Source: Fodinibius sp. Rm-B-1B1-1 (GTDB taxonomy: Bacteria; Bacteroidota; Rhodothermia; Balneolales; Balneolaceae). From it: a DNA stretch of 64,000 nt. The DNA lies in assembly GCF_038594945.1 (NCBI RefSeq), contig NZ_JBCFYD010000001.1:868001-932000 (forward strand), in the 5' to 3' direction. A program made the translations under genes and the position numbers. Shown one piece after another: positions 18,541-28,003 of this stretch. The notes below the pieces were generated by a model, which did no database searches, was not told the origin of the DNA, and saw only the letters and a program-made list of their open reading frames with translations. How positions within the stretch are numbered: the first letter of the stretch is position 1; each line of letters starts with the position of its first letter.

Positions 18541-20253
18541 ATGGAAACAACAACTCACAATCCTTATAAAAATCTGAGTAAATTCTTGCTCAGAAGTTTT
18601 GTTGCTGTACTGCTTGTATTTGCTTTACAAGCATGTGGCGATGATGACGAAAACGGACCAACAGACCCACCAAGTGAAACCGGTAACATTGTTGAAGTAG
18701 CAGAGTCCAATGATGATTTTAGCGACTTGGTATCTGCACTTAGTAATGCCGGACTGGTATCTACGCTTGAAGACGATGGACCTTTTACGGTTTTTGCCCC
18801 CACCAATGATGCTTTTGCTGGCGTTGACCTAAGTGGGTTTACTGAGGATCAGCTGGTAGAAATTCTTAGCTATCATGTTGTCTCTGGAAATATAGCATCC
18901 GGAGATCTCAGTGCTGAGCAATCGGTGGAAGCCCTTGCCGGTGGTAACCTTTTTATTACGGCTGATGGCGAAGTTCGTATCAATGATAACGCTACGGTTG
19001 TAGACGCTGATATCGAAGCTTCCAATGGTGTTATTCATGCCATCGACCAAGTCGTACTTCCTGATAGCTATCAAGATGTAGTTGGTATTATTTCTAAGCG
19101 GTATGGCCTGCAATCTCTCGAAGATGCCGTGGTCAGTGAGGAGCTGACTGCTGCCCTACAGGGAGACGGACCGTTTACCGTTTTTGCTCCCACTAACGAT
19201 GCGTTTGACAATGCTGAACTCGGTGACCAAAACTTAGCAGAAGTATTACAGTACCATGTAATACCAAATGAAGTGCTTTCAGGCGACCTCCAAGCAGTTC
19301 AAACCGTCGAAACCCTACAGGGAGAGGAACTAACCATTGAAGCTGCCGACGGTTCGGTGACTATTACGGATAATTCCGGCCAAACCTACGAAGTTACCGA
19401 AGCTGACTTGCAAGGTACCAATGGGATAGTACACATCATCAATGGAGTACTAAATCCTGCACCTAATATCGTTGATGTTGCTACTGAAGCAGGCAACTTC
19501 ACTACACTTGTTGACGCTCTTGGTCAAACAGGATTAGATGAAGCTCTACAAGGAGCAGGTCCCTTTACTGTATTTGCACCTACCGATGATGCTTTTTCTG
19601 GCGTTGACCTAAGTGGATTCACCAATGAACAGCTTACGGAAATACTTCAGTACCATGTCGTAAATGCAAATATTCTGTCTTCAGATTTAGAAACTCAACA
19701 ATCAGTTGCGGCATTATCAGAAGATAGTCTTTTTGTGACTGTCAATGGAGAGGTGGTCGTCAACGATGCAGCAACTGTTATTAACGCTGATATTAGTGCT
19801 TCAAATGGTACTATCCACGCTGTCGACAACGTACTACTTCCCGACAGTTATCAAGATGTTGTTGGTATTGTCTCGAAGCGCTATAACCTACAGGCCTTAG
19901 AAGATGCTGTGGTGCAGGCTGGTTTAGCAGGCACACTTCAGGGTGATGGCCCCTTTACGGTTTTTGCTCCCACCAACGCAGCCTTTGATGAAGTAGATAC
20001 CAGCGGCCTTTCAGATCAAGAACTGCAAGATATTCTGGAATACCATGTACTGCCACAAGAAGTACTTTCTGGTGACATCGAATCAGGTACCGTAACAACT
20101 GTAAATGGGGCCGACCTTGAAGTTACCGTTAATAATGATGGCAGTGTTTCATTGACAGATGGAGCCGGAAATATCGCTACCGTCATCACGGTTGACTTAC
20201 AAGGAACCAACGGAGTAGTACACATTATTGATGGAGTATTACTTCCAAGTTAA
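18541..20253 (+). CDS. Lipoprotein with four fasciclin (FAS1) domains
   Basis: This 570-residue exported protein has a long N-region, a hydrophobic core (FVAVLLVFAL) and the lipobox LQAC, followed by an acidic linker. Four FAS1 domains follow, each with the PFTVFAPTNDAF-type H1 motif and a YHV-type H2 motif. The domains fall into two tandem pairs: 1 resembles 3 and 2 resembles 4, and the connecting words YQDVVGI and SKRY are repeated, so a two-domain unit was duplicated. FAS1 proteins mediate adhesion or matrix association. A strong terminator lies at 20289. It stands alone in its transcript. Confidence 0.93.
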   Translation: METTTHNPYKNLSKFLLRSFVAVLLVFALQACGDDDENGPTDPPSETGNIVEVAESNDDFSDLVSALSNAGLVSTLEDDGPFTVFAPTNDAFAGVDLSGFTEDQLVEILSYHVVSGNIASGDLSAEQSVEALAGGNLFITADGEVRINDNATVVDADIEASNGVIHAIDQVVLPDSYQDVVGIISKRYGLQSLEDAVVSEELTAALQGDGPFTVFAPTNDAFDNAELGDQNLAEVLQYHVIPNEVLSGDLQAVQTVETLQGEELTIEAADGSVTITDNSGQTYEVTEADLQGTNGIVHIINGVLNPAPNIVDVATEAGNFTTLVDALGQTGLDEALQGAGPFTVFAPTDDAFSGVDLSGFTNEQLTEILQYHVVNANILSSDLETQQSVAALSEDSLFVTVNGEVVVNDAATVINADISASNGTIHAVDNVLLPDSYQDVVGIVSKRYNLQALEDAVVQAGLAGTLQGDGPFTVFAPTNAAFDEVDTSGLSDQELQDILEYHVLPQEVLSGDIESGTVTTVNGADLEVTVNNDGSVSLTDGAGNIATVITVDLQGTNGVVHIIDGVLLPS

Positions 20254-20288
20254 TCAACAAGCTAAGTAGTATTACTTTGCCACTACCC

Positions 20289-20327
20289 GAAAAAGCCGTG
20301 TTTTCCTAATTAAAACTCGGCTTTTTC
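20289..20327 (+). terminator. Intrinsic terminator after the FAS1 lipoprotein gene
   Basis: GAAAAAGCCG at 20289-20298 pairs with CGGCTTTTTC at 20318-20327, giving a GC-containing stem followed by a T-rich tail. It is placed 35 bp after the stop codon. Confidence 0.85.
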
Positions 20328-20415
20328 TATTAATAGATCGTTCTGCATAATTAGACAGATTTTTGTAGCTTCAAGGCTTCAAATTAATCACTACTGACAC
20401 GAATTTTTTATTCCG

Positions 20416-21564
20416 ATGAAAAACCTTTTTACCTCCGAATCAGTATCAGAAGGACATCCCGATAAAGTTGCGGATCAAATTTCTGATTCTATCCTTGATT
20501 CCATGCTTGAACAGGATCCAGATTCTCGAGTAGCTGTGGAGACGTTAGTTACCACGGGCCTTGCTGTAATATCAGGTGAAGTTACTACCGATGCCTACGT
20601 AGATGTTCAGGAAATCACTCGTGAAGTCATCAAAAGTATTGGCTATACAAAAAACTCTTATCGTTTTGATTCGGAGTCTTGTGGCGTCTTAACAACCATC
20701 CACCAGCAAAGTCCCGACATTGCGCAGGGAGTAGATGAAGGCGAAGACAAAGAAATGGGCGCCGGCGACCAGGGCATGATGTTTGGGTACGCCACGAATG
20801 AAACTGACACCTATATGCCCATGACTCTTCAATATTCTCATGACTTGCTTCGGGAACTTGCGCACATCCGCAAAGAAACAGCCCTGCTTCCATACTTGGC
20901 ACCCGACAGCAAAAGTCAGGTTACGGTTGAATACGATGACGAAGGAAATCCAAAGCGAATAGATACGATCGTTATCTCGACCCAGCACGATGAGGGCATT
21001 GATCAGATCCAAATCAAAAAGGATTTAAAAAAGCATCTGGTTCCAAAAGTTATTTCTGAGGATTTGATGGATGCCGAAACAATCTTTCATGTAAATCCCA
21101 CCGGTAAGTTTGTTATTGGCGGCCCCCATGGAGATACCGGCTTGACAGGACGTAAAATTATTGTTGATACCTACGGCGGACGTGGTTCGCATGGAGGAGG
21201 AGCTTTTTCCGGAAAAGATCCTTCAAAAGTAGATCGCAGTGCTGCCTATGCTTCGCGACATGTTGCCAAAAACGTTGTCGCTGCTGAATTAGCTGATGAA
21301 TGCCTGATACAGCTGGCTTATGCTATTGGCATTCCAGAACCCGTATCTGTTAATGTAAATACTTATGGTACAGGAACGGTTAGCGATGCTGAGTTAGCTG
21401 AAGCTATTAAGAAAACTTTCGATTTAACACCGTCTGGAATTATTAATCGGTTTGATTTAAAACGACCCATCTATTCAAAAACAGCGGCTTATGGACATTT
21501 TGGTCGCAACGAATTTCCCTGGGAAAAGCTGGATTATACTGATAAACTTGCTAATGCCTTATAA
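20416..21564 (+). CDS. metK: S-adenosylmethionine synthetase
   Basis: MetK makes S-adenosylmethionine from methionine and ATP in the cytoplasm. The 382-residue length is normal. Diagnostic segments include [14 protein letters not shown] near the N-terminus (ATP/Mg site), [12 protein letters not shown] (methionine/ATP loop), [14 protein letters not shown] and the P-loop-like [16 protein letters not shown]. All expected catalytic motifs are intact. It is followed by a strong terminator. No SAM-riboswitch-like structure was recognised in the 160 bp upstream, which mainly contain the preceding terminator. Confidence 0.97.
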   Translation: MKNLFTSESVSEGHPDKVADQISDSILDSMLEQDPDSRVAVETLVTTGLAVISGEVTTDAYVDVQEITREVIKSIGYTKNSYRFDSESCGVLTTIHQQSPDIAQGVDEGEDKEMGAGDQGMMFGYATNETDTYMPMTLQYSHDLLRELAHIRKETALLPYLAPDSKSQVTVEYDDEGNPKRIDTIVISTQHDEGIDQIQIKKDLKKHLVPKVISEDLMDAETIFHVNPTGKFVIGGPHGDTGLTGRKIIVDTYGGRGSHGGGAFSGKDPSKVDRSAAYASRHVAKNVVAAELADECLIQLAYAIGIPEPVSVNVNTYGTGTVSDAELAEAIKKTFDLTPSGIINRFDLKRPIYSKTAAYGHFGRNEFPWEKLDYTDKLANAL

Positions 21565-21593
21565 GTTTTAGCTCCCAAATCTTATTACAAATA

Positions 21594-21628
21594 AAAAAGA
21601 GCCCTCTCTGATTGAGAGGGCTCTTTTT
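21594..21628. terminator. Strong terminator after metK
   Basis: AGAGCCCTCTC and GAGAGGGCTCT form an 11-bp perfect stem with a TGATT loop. An A-run precedes it and a T-run follows, so it can act in both directions. The convergent AsmA-like gene ends 27 bp beyond it. Confidence 0.92.
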
Positions 21629-21654
21629 ATTTATAAGCTATATTCAAAAACCCT

Positions 21655-22344
21655 TTATCCATCTAACACATCTTGTAAGGCATCTTTCGCCTTATCCATC
21701 AGCCCCTGCTCAATAGCTTCTTGCAATGCTTTTTGCAGCACGGGTTCCAGTACTTGGCGAAGCGTCTGCTCCATGGTATTACTGCCACTGCGTCCAATGC
21801 CTTCAAGTTTTATTTGGCTAAACTCCCCTTTGACAGATTCCCCTTCTCCGATATCTGCCATTAACATCACGGTTCCATTTTCGACCAATAAATAATCTAC
21901 AATTAAATGAGTATCCGACGAAGAAGATCCATCCATATTTGCGGTAAGAGCATCAAAATTATTCCCCGATGCTTTTTGCTCGAAATAAAGTTCTGGAGTT
22001 TGAATATGCACTTCATCAGCTATAACGGTATCGGCCAACAGGGAAGATATATTTATCTTAATACGGATCTCCTGTAGCTTTATAGCCGGACGATCACTAA
22101 AGCCTTCGGGATTATGAATAGTAATTCCGCTTATTGTTCCTGAGCCATCTACCAGTGATATTGACACATCATCAACTTCCACAGAGGTATTCATCATTTC
22201 AGTGGTCGTATCCTCTAAACCGGATTTTACCATCCCATCAATACTAAAAGAGAGTGCTAACGCCCCAAGAGCAACTATTACAATAATTCCAAAAAGCACC
22301 TGAAAAACAGGCTTTAAATCTAATTTTGATGAAAACAAACCCAT
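21655..22344 (-). CDS. AsmA-like membrane-anchored periplasmic protein
   Basis: This 229-residue protein has one N-terminal membrane anchor (about 14-33, VFQVLFGIIVIVALGALALS) and a beta-rich periplasmic part. The pattern VEVDDVSISLVDGSGTISG and ITIHNPEGF is like the N-terminal segment of AsmA/DUF748 family proteins involved in envelope biogenesis or lipid transport. The C-terminus is an amphipathic helix. It is much shorter than full AsmA proteins, so it is a mini-AsmA or a distant relative. It is monocistronic and leftward, convergent with metK. Function unproven. Confidence 0.65.
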   Translation of the reverse strand: MGLFSSKLDLKPVFQVLFGIIVIVALGALALSFSIDGMVKSGLEDTTTEMMNTSVEVDDVSISLVDGSGTISGITIHNPEGFSDRPAIKLQEIRIKINISSLLADTVIADEVHIQTPELYFEQKASGNNFDALTANMDGSSSSDTHLIVDYLLVENGTVMLMADIGEGESVKGEFSQIKLEGIGRSGSNTMEQTLRQVLEPVLQKALQEAIEQGLMDKAKDALQDVLDG

Positions 22345-22410
22345 GCTGTCCCTATGTTAATTTTTTGTTGGTGAAATATAAGAGGGTTCAATCAAAATAT
22401 TTGAGAAAAT

Positions 22411-22448
22411 AAAAAGGCACAGAAACCTCACGATTTCCATGCCTTTTT
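22411..22448 (-). terminator. Terminator of the M14 peptidase gene
   Basis: AAAAAGGCA at 22411-22419 pairs with TGCCTTTTT at 22440-22448, and an inner GAAA/TTTC pair extends the stem. The A-run supplies the leftward U tract 26 bp after the M14 stop. Confidence 0.82.
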
Positions 22449-22473
22449 GTTGATATAGCGTTATTAACCGAGT

Positions 22474-25089
22474 TTAATTGCCAGACCCACCATCAATCGT
22501 TTGACCAAAAAAGATGGCATTCATAAACAGCTTGTTCGTACCAAACCAGAATGCCCTAAAGTTGGGGTTATCCGTCATGGAAATTACACGTCCACTACCC
22601 ACATCACTTACAATAATAGCCGCCGTTCCTGAAAGTTTATCCAGATTTTCATCTGAAACATAGCCACTGGCCAGCGGATCCTCGGTATAATACAATGGCG
22701 TTGCGTATGGATTTTCTGCTTTCTCTAAAAAGAGTGTACTATTTCTAAACACCGTTAGGTCTTCGTCATTATATCCATACCCAAGAGGATGTGTGAGGTC
22801 GAGCTTGGTATGAAATATGGTTCCGCCGATATACTGCGCGCCGCGAGCATTACTCATATCAGCATACGGCTTGGGCGTAACCTCTTCACCTGAATCTGAG
22901 CTATCCTCCTCAGACAAAAATTTGATATTTGCCAAGTCATTACGTTCCGCCCAGTTATTGGCATACTTTGTTGTAATCAGCGTGCCACCATTTTGAACCC
23001 ACCGTTTGATTCTGTTTACCTCCTGTTTTGATAAGTTATTATAACTTCCATTTACCATTACAATCACATTATACCTACCCATGTCGGTATGGGTTAATCG
23101 ATCCATGGGGAAAAGGGTAGGCGGCATTTCAAACCGTTGATCAAGCAAGTGCCATACTTCGCCAACCTCATACGAACTGGCGCCATCGCCAGCAAGTACG
23201 GCAACCTCTGGCTTTTCGAGATCTTCGAACGAACCACTTCCCAAATCAATACCTTTGGGCGTTAATCCTGTTCCTACAGAATATATCGTTAATCCATCCT
23301 CCTCGGCCGCTTCGCGAATAACATTATGGATCTTATTGCGGTCAACTTTTTGCGGGCCCATGGGAACCAAAATACTTCCATAATCAAACTCTTGAGTTCC
23401 GTCGCTGGTAACGCCAGTAAATGGTTTCGAGGCCACCTTCACACGAACGCCCGCCTCCATTAATCGATTAACTGCGCGTGGGGCATAATACTCATCCCAT
23501 TCAAACACATACGCATAATCACTGGTACCACCCAACACCGTTCCTTTGGGTTCCGCAGGTAAGCCTTCAACCTTTTCGCCTAACAAATTATTACTGAAAT
23601 CGCGACCTTCGAGCTCAGCAAATGGCAAGTTAAAAGCGTAGGGCATTGTCCAGGCCGATACATCATAGAAAAGACTATCGGTAAAAGTAGTACGACGCTC
23701 AAATAATGACTGTACAAATCGATACTGCCTTTGGTCGGAGGGAATAATATATGAGGAACCGCTTTTGAATGACTCTCCATCAGCCGTTATATCTTGACTC
23801 AAATTGTATAGTTCTACCTTATGGCGCTTAAGCATTTCCGCAAAATGATACGTCCGCGCGTTATCATGCTCGGACCCAAATACATATCCCTCAATATCTG
23901 ACTGATCACCTTCGCGCTTTGACTCCTGGTAGAAGCTACGCTGATAATTCAGAATATCTTCGCGCAGATTTTGTGAAGCTTCCCACGTTGAAAGAGAAGT
24001 CAAAAACTGGTTTTTAATCGTGAACGGAAATTTCAATACGCCGTGCTCACTTTCCTGAGCATGTCCCCGTGAGCTGGCCTGCTCAAATAAAATACCAATA
24101 CTACCATTAATATCGGGATAGGTTGACCCCTTTCCATAATAAAAGTCGTCGAAACTTTCTTGCGAGTAATACAGGCGATCGTTTTGGTCCAACTTCTCTG
24201 CATGATAATCCGCAATAGCCTTCGTAAGCGATTGGTTCATCTCAGGCGTATTGGGATGGGTTCGGGACTGTATTCCCGGCTGGAAAAAGAATGTAGAGTT
24301 AGTGCCCATTTCGTGATGATCCGTCAGAATATTGGGCTTCCATTTATGGAAATTATCGATGCGGCCCTGACTTGTGGGATGCTGTACCAACATCCAATCA
24401 CGATTCAAATCAAACCAATAATGATTGGTACGTCCACTGGGCCAGCGCTGGTTGAGTTCCATACTATTGGGGTCCGCAACCATATTTTCACTTTTGTGCG
24501 TGTTCGCCCAGCTGGCAAATCGGCTTAGCCCATCGGGATTTAAACTTGGGTCGAGCAAAACAACACTATTCTGAAGCTTCTCTTCAATCTGTTCTCCTTG
24601 TGCTGCTGCCATATGGTAGGCTACCAGCATCGAGGCATTTGAGCCACTCGATTCATCGCCATGGATACTATATCCCATATACAACACGATAGGCATATCA
24701 GTGGTATTCAGCTCATCAGATCGTTCGGGATTGGTAAGCGCAACATGTTCTTCGCGAATCTGATCAATATTGTCTTGATTCTCCGGTGAAGTGATCGTCA
24801 GATACACCAAATCGCGGTCTTCGTACGTTTCTCCAAACTTATGAAGGGTCACGCGATCAGAAGCTTCGGCCACGGCATGCATGTATTGCAAAAGTTGATC
24901 ATGACGCACGTGCCATTCGCCGGGGACATTCCCCAGCACTTCTTGGGGCGTTGGAATAGATTCATCATACTCAACATCCTGGGGCAGGTAGTATTCCATA
25001 GATGCCTCGGCATCAGCAGGATTTTGAGCGTAAGCATTTCCGAAAATCGTTACTGCAAAGAGCAACAAAATGAGGCTTCGTACTTTCAT
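22474..25089 (-). CDS. Secreted M14 family zinc carboxypeptidase-like peptidase
   Basis: This exported protein of about 871 residues begins with a signal peptide (RSLILLLFAVTIFGNAYA). The M14 catalytic domain covers about residues 60-370. The zinc pair is in YSIHGDESSG (HxxE), the substrate-binding Asn-Arg in DLNRDW, the third zinc His in DHHEMGTNS, and the catalytic Glu in GILFEQASSRG. The C-terminal half resembles an amidotransferase-like/DUF4350 region (VIVMVNGSYNNLS). The start at 25089 is preferred over an ATG seven codons upstream: AGGA lies six bases before it and the signal peptide then starts normally. It probably degrades peptides outside the cell. Confidence 0.9.
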   Translation of the reverse strand: MKVRSLILLLFAVTIFGNAYAQNPADAEASMEYYLPQDVEYDESIPTPQEVLGNVPGEWHVRHDQLLQYMHAVAEASDRVTLHKFGETYEDRDLVYLTITSPENQDNIDQIREEHVALTNPERSDELNTTDMPIVLYMGYSIHGDESSGSNASMLVAYHMAAAQGEQIEEKLQNSVVLLDPSLNPDGLSRFASWANTHKSENMVADPNSMELNQRWPSGRTNHYWFDLNRDWMLVQHPTSQGRIDNFHKWKPNILTDHHEMGTNSTFFFQPGIQSRTHPNTPEMNQSLTKAIADYHAEKLDQNDRLYYSQESFDDFYYGKGSTYPDINGSIGILFEQASSRGHAQESEHGVLKFPFTIKNQFLTSLSTWEASQNLREDILNYQRSFYQESKREGDQSDIEGYVFGSEHDNARTYHFAEMLKRHKVELYNLSQDITADGESFKSGSSYIIPSDQRQYRFVQSLFERRTTFTDSLFYDVSAWTMPYAFNLPFAELEGRDFSNNLLGEKVEGLPAEPKGTVLGGTSDYAYVFEWDEYYAPRAVNRLMEAGVRVKVASKPFTGVTSDGTQEFDYGSILVPMGPQKVDRNKIHNVIREAAEEDGLTIYSVGTGLTPKGIDLGSGSFEDLEKPEVAVLAGDGASSYEVGEVWHLLDQRFEMPPTLFPMDRLTHTDMGRYNVIVMVNGSYNNLSKQEVNRIKRWVQNGGTLITTKYANNWAERNDLANIKFLSEEDSSDSGEEVTPKPYADMSNARGAQYIGGTIFHTKLDLTHPLGYGYNDEDLTVFRNSTLFLEKAENPYATPLYYTEDPLASGYVSDENLDKLSGTAAIIVSDVGSGRVISMTDNPNFRAFWFGTNKLFMNAIFFGQTIDGGSGN

Positions 25090-25167
25090 AGCAGGTCCTT
25101 TATTTAGCAAGAGTTTATGTAGGCCTTAAGTGTAAAGGTTATGAATGAAAAATGTTTTAAAAAATAA

Positions 25168-25195
25168 AAGGCATCGACCGTTAAGCCGATGCCTT
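25168..25195 (-). terminator. Terminator after the baeRF-like gene
   Basis: AAGGCATCG and CGATGCCTT are 9-bp perfect arms, with AAAATAA on the left giving a leftward U tract. It is placed 55 bp after the stop of the leftward release-factor-like gene. Confidence 0.82.
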
Positions 25196-25249
25196 AATGT
25201 AAATTTATATTTGGGGTCGAAGAAGTTGTTCGACCTATCTGTTTATATG

Positions 25250-26389
25250 TTATGCATAACGGAATATGGCTGCAATCGATGAACCATTTGGCATGTCCTC
25301 TTTATCCAGGGCATACACATTTCCACTTTGGGTCAAGGTTTTGATCGCTGCCATATTTATAAGATCATGCTCTCCATTTTTGGGTTCAGTGCTATGGTGC
25401 ACGGTATCGCGTTCCATATCAAACCATCCCCAGCTGTGTTCCCCAATAGGTACAAAAAGGGATTCAATTTTCCCATAGTAGGCCGCCTCCACAATTTGTG
25501 ATAGATTATCCGACTGCTTATCAGATCCGGACAAATCCCCAAAACGCTCAATATCATCGTACATACTTTGCAGAAAGTACGATTTAATAACACTCCAGCC
25601 CTCATCTTTCACTTCTGTATCACTTTTAGGATCGGGATTACCCAATACCGCTTCATCCATAAGCCGGCTGTAGTTATTTACTTTCCGATATTCGGCGACA
25701 GCCTCCTGAACACCCGCTAAAACAAGCGGGTCGTTACGTTTTCTCAGAATGGAAGTCACCTCGTTTTCGATAGCTTTGAGATAATTTTTAATCTCTTCGG
25801 TATTTGTATCACGCGATCCCCCTTGGCCATGAAATATCGCCTGTGCGTTACCTCCTTGTCCGGAGTGGTGCTGCAGGTGATCTTCGTTTACATCATACTT
25901 CAAAAACTCTTCGAGACTGTCGGGAGACTCTTCAAGTTCAATCTCTTCCACATTCGCGCGGGTGCATTTGAGCAGCCGTATTTTCTTTTGACTCAGCGCC
26001 AAAATACAAAACGTACCTTCTAACGTAATCATCGGTACCAGCGGCGTAATTAAAAAATGATCATCAACCATAACCCGCTCCTTAAACTCATGGGGTATGC
26101 GATAGTATTCAAATTCATCATCGCTGATAAATAATGCTAATCCCTTATCATTATGCTGCCAAAACAATGGTTTATCCAAGAGATCCCGGGCATCACTTAG
26201 TAACTCATCAATTTGTTGTTCTTTCACTTCCCGGCCCTTCAATTTTTGAACCGCATCACTCAATAAATTTTTTAAGCGAATAGGATCTTGTTGTACTTCT
26301 TCTCCGGCTTTATGCGTCGGCAAATAAATAGAAATGCAATGGTCACCTTCTTTATTCGCAAGTTCGAGTATATCATCACGCGTAATCAT
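25250..26389 (-). CDS. Bacterial archaeo-eukaryotic release factor-like protein (baeRF family)
   Basis: This cytoplasmic protein of about 379 residues is related to domains 2 and 3 of eukaryotic/archaeal eRF1. The N-terminal signature ISIYLPTHKAG plus QDPIRLKNLL and the C-terminal NMAAIKTLTQSGNVYALDK with AAIFRYA fit baeRF family 3 as I know it. Family members are suspected to act on stalled ribosomes or in ribosome hibernation, but the role is unproven. The start at 26389 is set by a perfect GGAGGT four bases upstream. The frame extends 18 codons further, but that extension lacks a ribosome binding site. Confidence 0.8.
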   Translation of the reverse strand: MITRDDILELANKEGDHCISIYLPTHKAGEEVQQDPIRLKNLLSDAVQKLKGREVKEQQIDELLSDARDLLDKPLFWQHNDKGLALFISDDEFEYYRIPHEFKERVMVDDHFLITPLVPMITLEGTFCILALSQKKIRLLKCTRANVEEIELEESPDSLEEFLKYDVNEDHLQHHSGQGGNAQAIFHGQGGSRDTNTEEIKNYLKAIENEVTSILRKRNDPLVLAGVQEAVAEYRKVNNYSRLMDEAVLGNPDPKSDTEVKDEGWSVIKSYFLQSMYDDIERFGDLSGSDKQSDNLSQIVEAAYYGKIESLFVPIGEHSWGWFDMERDTVHHSTEPKNGEHDLINMAAIKTLTQSGNVYALDKEDMPNGSSIAAIFRYA

Positions 26390-26452
26390 AAATACCTCCG
26401 GAAATAAAATGAATATTAATTCGAATATTGGATTGAGTAACAACTCTCCAAT

Positions 26453-26466
26453 GCTGAAAATTCAGC
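26453..26466. promoter_or_regulatory. Short palindrome in the divergent baeRF/Nramp-like promoter region
   Basis: GCTGAA-AA-TTCAGC is a 6+6 bp inverted repeat 64 bp upstream of the baeRF start. Nearby, on the Nramp side at about 26526-26544, the word CGTATG occurs twice 12 bp apart. Either could be an operator. There is no direct evidence. Confidence 0.3.
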
Positions 26467-26637
26467 TTGTATTTCTAACTAAATACTGATTGGCGTTTTT
26501 GTCAATATTTATCTGGGTTTTATAACGTATGATACCGCGTATGTTATATTTTGTTTTACCATATACTAATTTGATTTAATTTCCCAACCAATTTTTATTA
26601 TCGTTGTTTCAAACTGCGGGATAAAAACATAAGGTGT

Positions 26638-27942
26638 ATGGCTCAATCAAATGAAAAAGATTCGGAACAGGTTACATCAGACAAAACCAAAGACAAGTGG
26701 CATGGACTTAAACAAAGCTTAGGGCCGGGCTTACTCATGGCCGCCGCTGCCATTGGGGTTTCGCATCTCGTACAATCGACCCGTGCCGGTGCCACCTATG
26801 GTTTTGCTCTGGTTTGGGCTGTTATTTTAGCCAACTTTTTTAAATACCCCTTTTTGGAATACGGTCCTCGTTACGCTATTGCTACTGGCGAAAGCATGAT
26901 TGAAGGTTATAACCGGCTCGGTAAATGGGCCATTGGTATTTTTGTGATTTTTACGCTGGGAACGATGTTTGCCGTACAAGCCGCCGTCACTATTGTCAGT
27001 GCCAGCCTGGCGGCCGAGCTTACTGGTATTGCTCTTTCTCCCTTGGTGTGGAGTGCCATTCTTTTATCCATCTGTATTTTACTACTCATTTCGGGACAAT
27101 ATTCCGCCCTCGATGGAGCTATAAAACTTATTATGGTCGTCCTTGCTGTTTCAACCGTCGTTGCGCTGGGTGCCGCCCTTTTCCAGGGAGGTCAATACGA
27201 GGTCACTAACTATTATCCCAGCATCTGGAATGTCGCCGGTGTCTCCTTCCTGATTGCCCTCATGGGCTGGATGCCCATCCCCATTGATGCCGCGGCCTGG
27301 CATTCGCTGTGGACACTCGAGCGCGAAAAACAAACCCAATATCGTCCCAAGCTGAAAGAGTCACTCCTTGACTTTAATATTGGATATATTGGAGCGGCTT
27401 TGCTGGCATTGGGATTCCTTCTACTGGGGGCTATAGTTATGTACGGCAGCGGAGCCGACTATGCAAGCAGTGGCAGCGTATTTGCTGGACAACTACTGAG
27501 TCTGTACACCGAAAGCTTGGGCGACTGGCTGTATCCGGTCATTATTATATGCGCGTTTACCACCATGTTTAGCACCACGCTTACCGTCACCGATGCTTAT
27601 CCAAGAGTTTGTCGACGCATGATCGAAGTGTTGCTTCCAGAAAGCATAGAGCAAAAAGACAGCTTACCAATATACCGGGTTCTAATTGTGATTATCTCCC
27701 TGTTTTCTCTCGGTGTACTTTATTTCTTAGGAGATTCTTTTACCCTAATGGTTGATCTTGCCACAACCCTTTCTTTTCTGACCGCCCCGGTTCTTGCCTA
27801 TCTAAACTATAAGCTGGTTACCGCCGATCACATGCCCGACGACTGTCGACCTCAACCATGGTTAAAATGGCTTAGTTGGAGTGGGATGGTGTTCTTAACA
27901 GGCTTTGCACTCGTTTACCTGTACTGGATCATCCTACTTTAA
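26638..27942 (+). CDS. Divergent Nramp-family (LeuT-fold) transporter lacking the canonical metal motifs
   Basis: This inner-membrane protein of 434 residues has about eleven spans. The Nramp fold is recognisable from GPGLLMAAAAIGVSHLVQ then AGATYGF in TM1 and ALMGWMPIPIDAAAWHSL in TM6. However, the TM1 signature DPGN, which supplies the metal-coordinating Asp and Asn, is replaced by GVSH. In TM6 the MPH motif reads MPI. Classical Mn/Fe transport by the standard site is therefore doubtful; it may carry another cation or another substrate. The N-terminus is polar and cytoplasmic. It is divergent from the baeRF gene. Confidence 0.85.
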   Translation: MAQSNEKDSEQVTSDKTKDKWHGLKQSLGPGLLMAAAAIGVSHLVQSTRAGATYGFALVWAVILANFFKYPFLEYGPRYAIATGESMIEGYNRLGKWAIGIFVIFTLGTMFAVQAAVTIVSASLAAELTGIALSPLVWSAILLSICILLLISGQYSALDGAIKLIMVVLAVSTVVALGAALFQGGQYEVTNYYPSIWNVAGVSFLIALMGWMPIPIDAAAWHSLWTLEREKQTQYRPKLKESLLDFNIGYIGAALLALGFLLLGAIVMYGSGADYASSGSVFAGQLLSLYTESLGDWLYPVIIICAFTTMFSTTLTVTDAYPRVCRRMIEVLLPESIEQKDSLPIYRVLIVIISLFSLGVLYFLGDSFTLMVDLATTLSFLTAPVLAYLNYKLVTADHMPDDCRPQPWLKWLSWSGMVFLTGFALVYLYWIILL

Positions 27943-28003
27943 GAGGCACCAAAATCCAATAACAACACTAATTCTACCTCATTATAAGATAGCACTTCGT
28001 TTC

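Noticed and set aside
20254-20415. SAM riboswitch upstream of metK
   Set aside because: The gap is only about 160 bp, mostly taken by the preceding terminator, and no SAM-I type junction was recognised.
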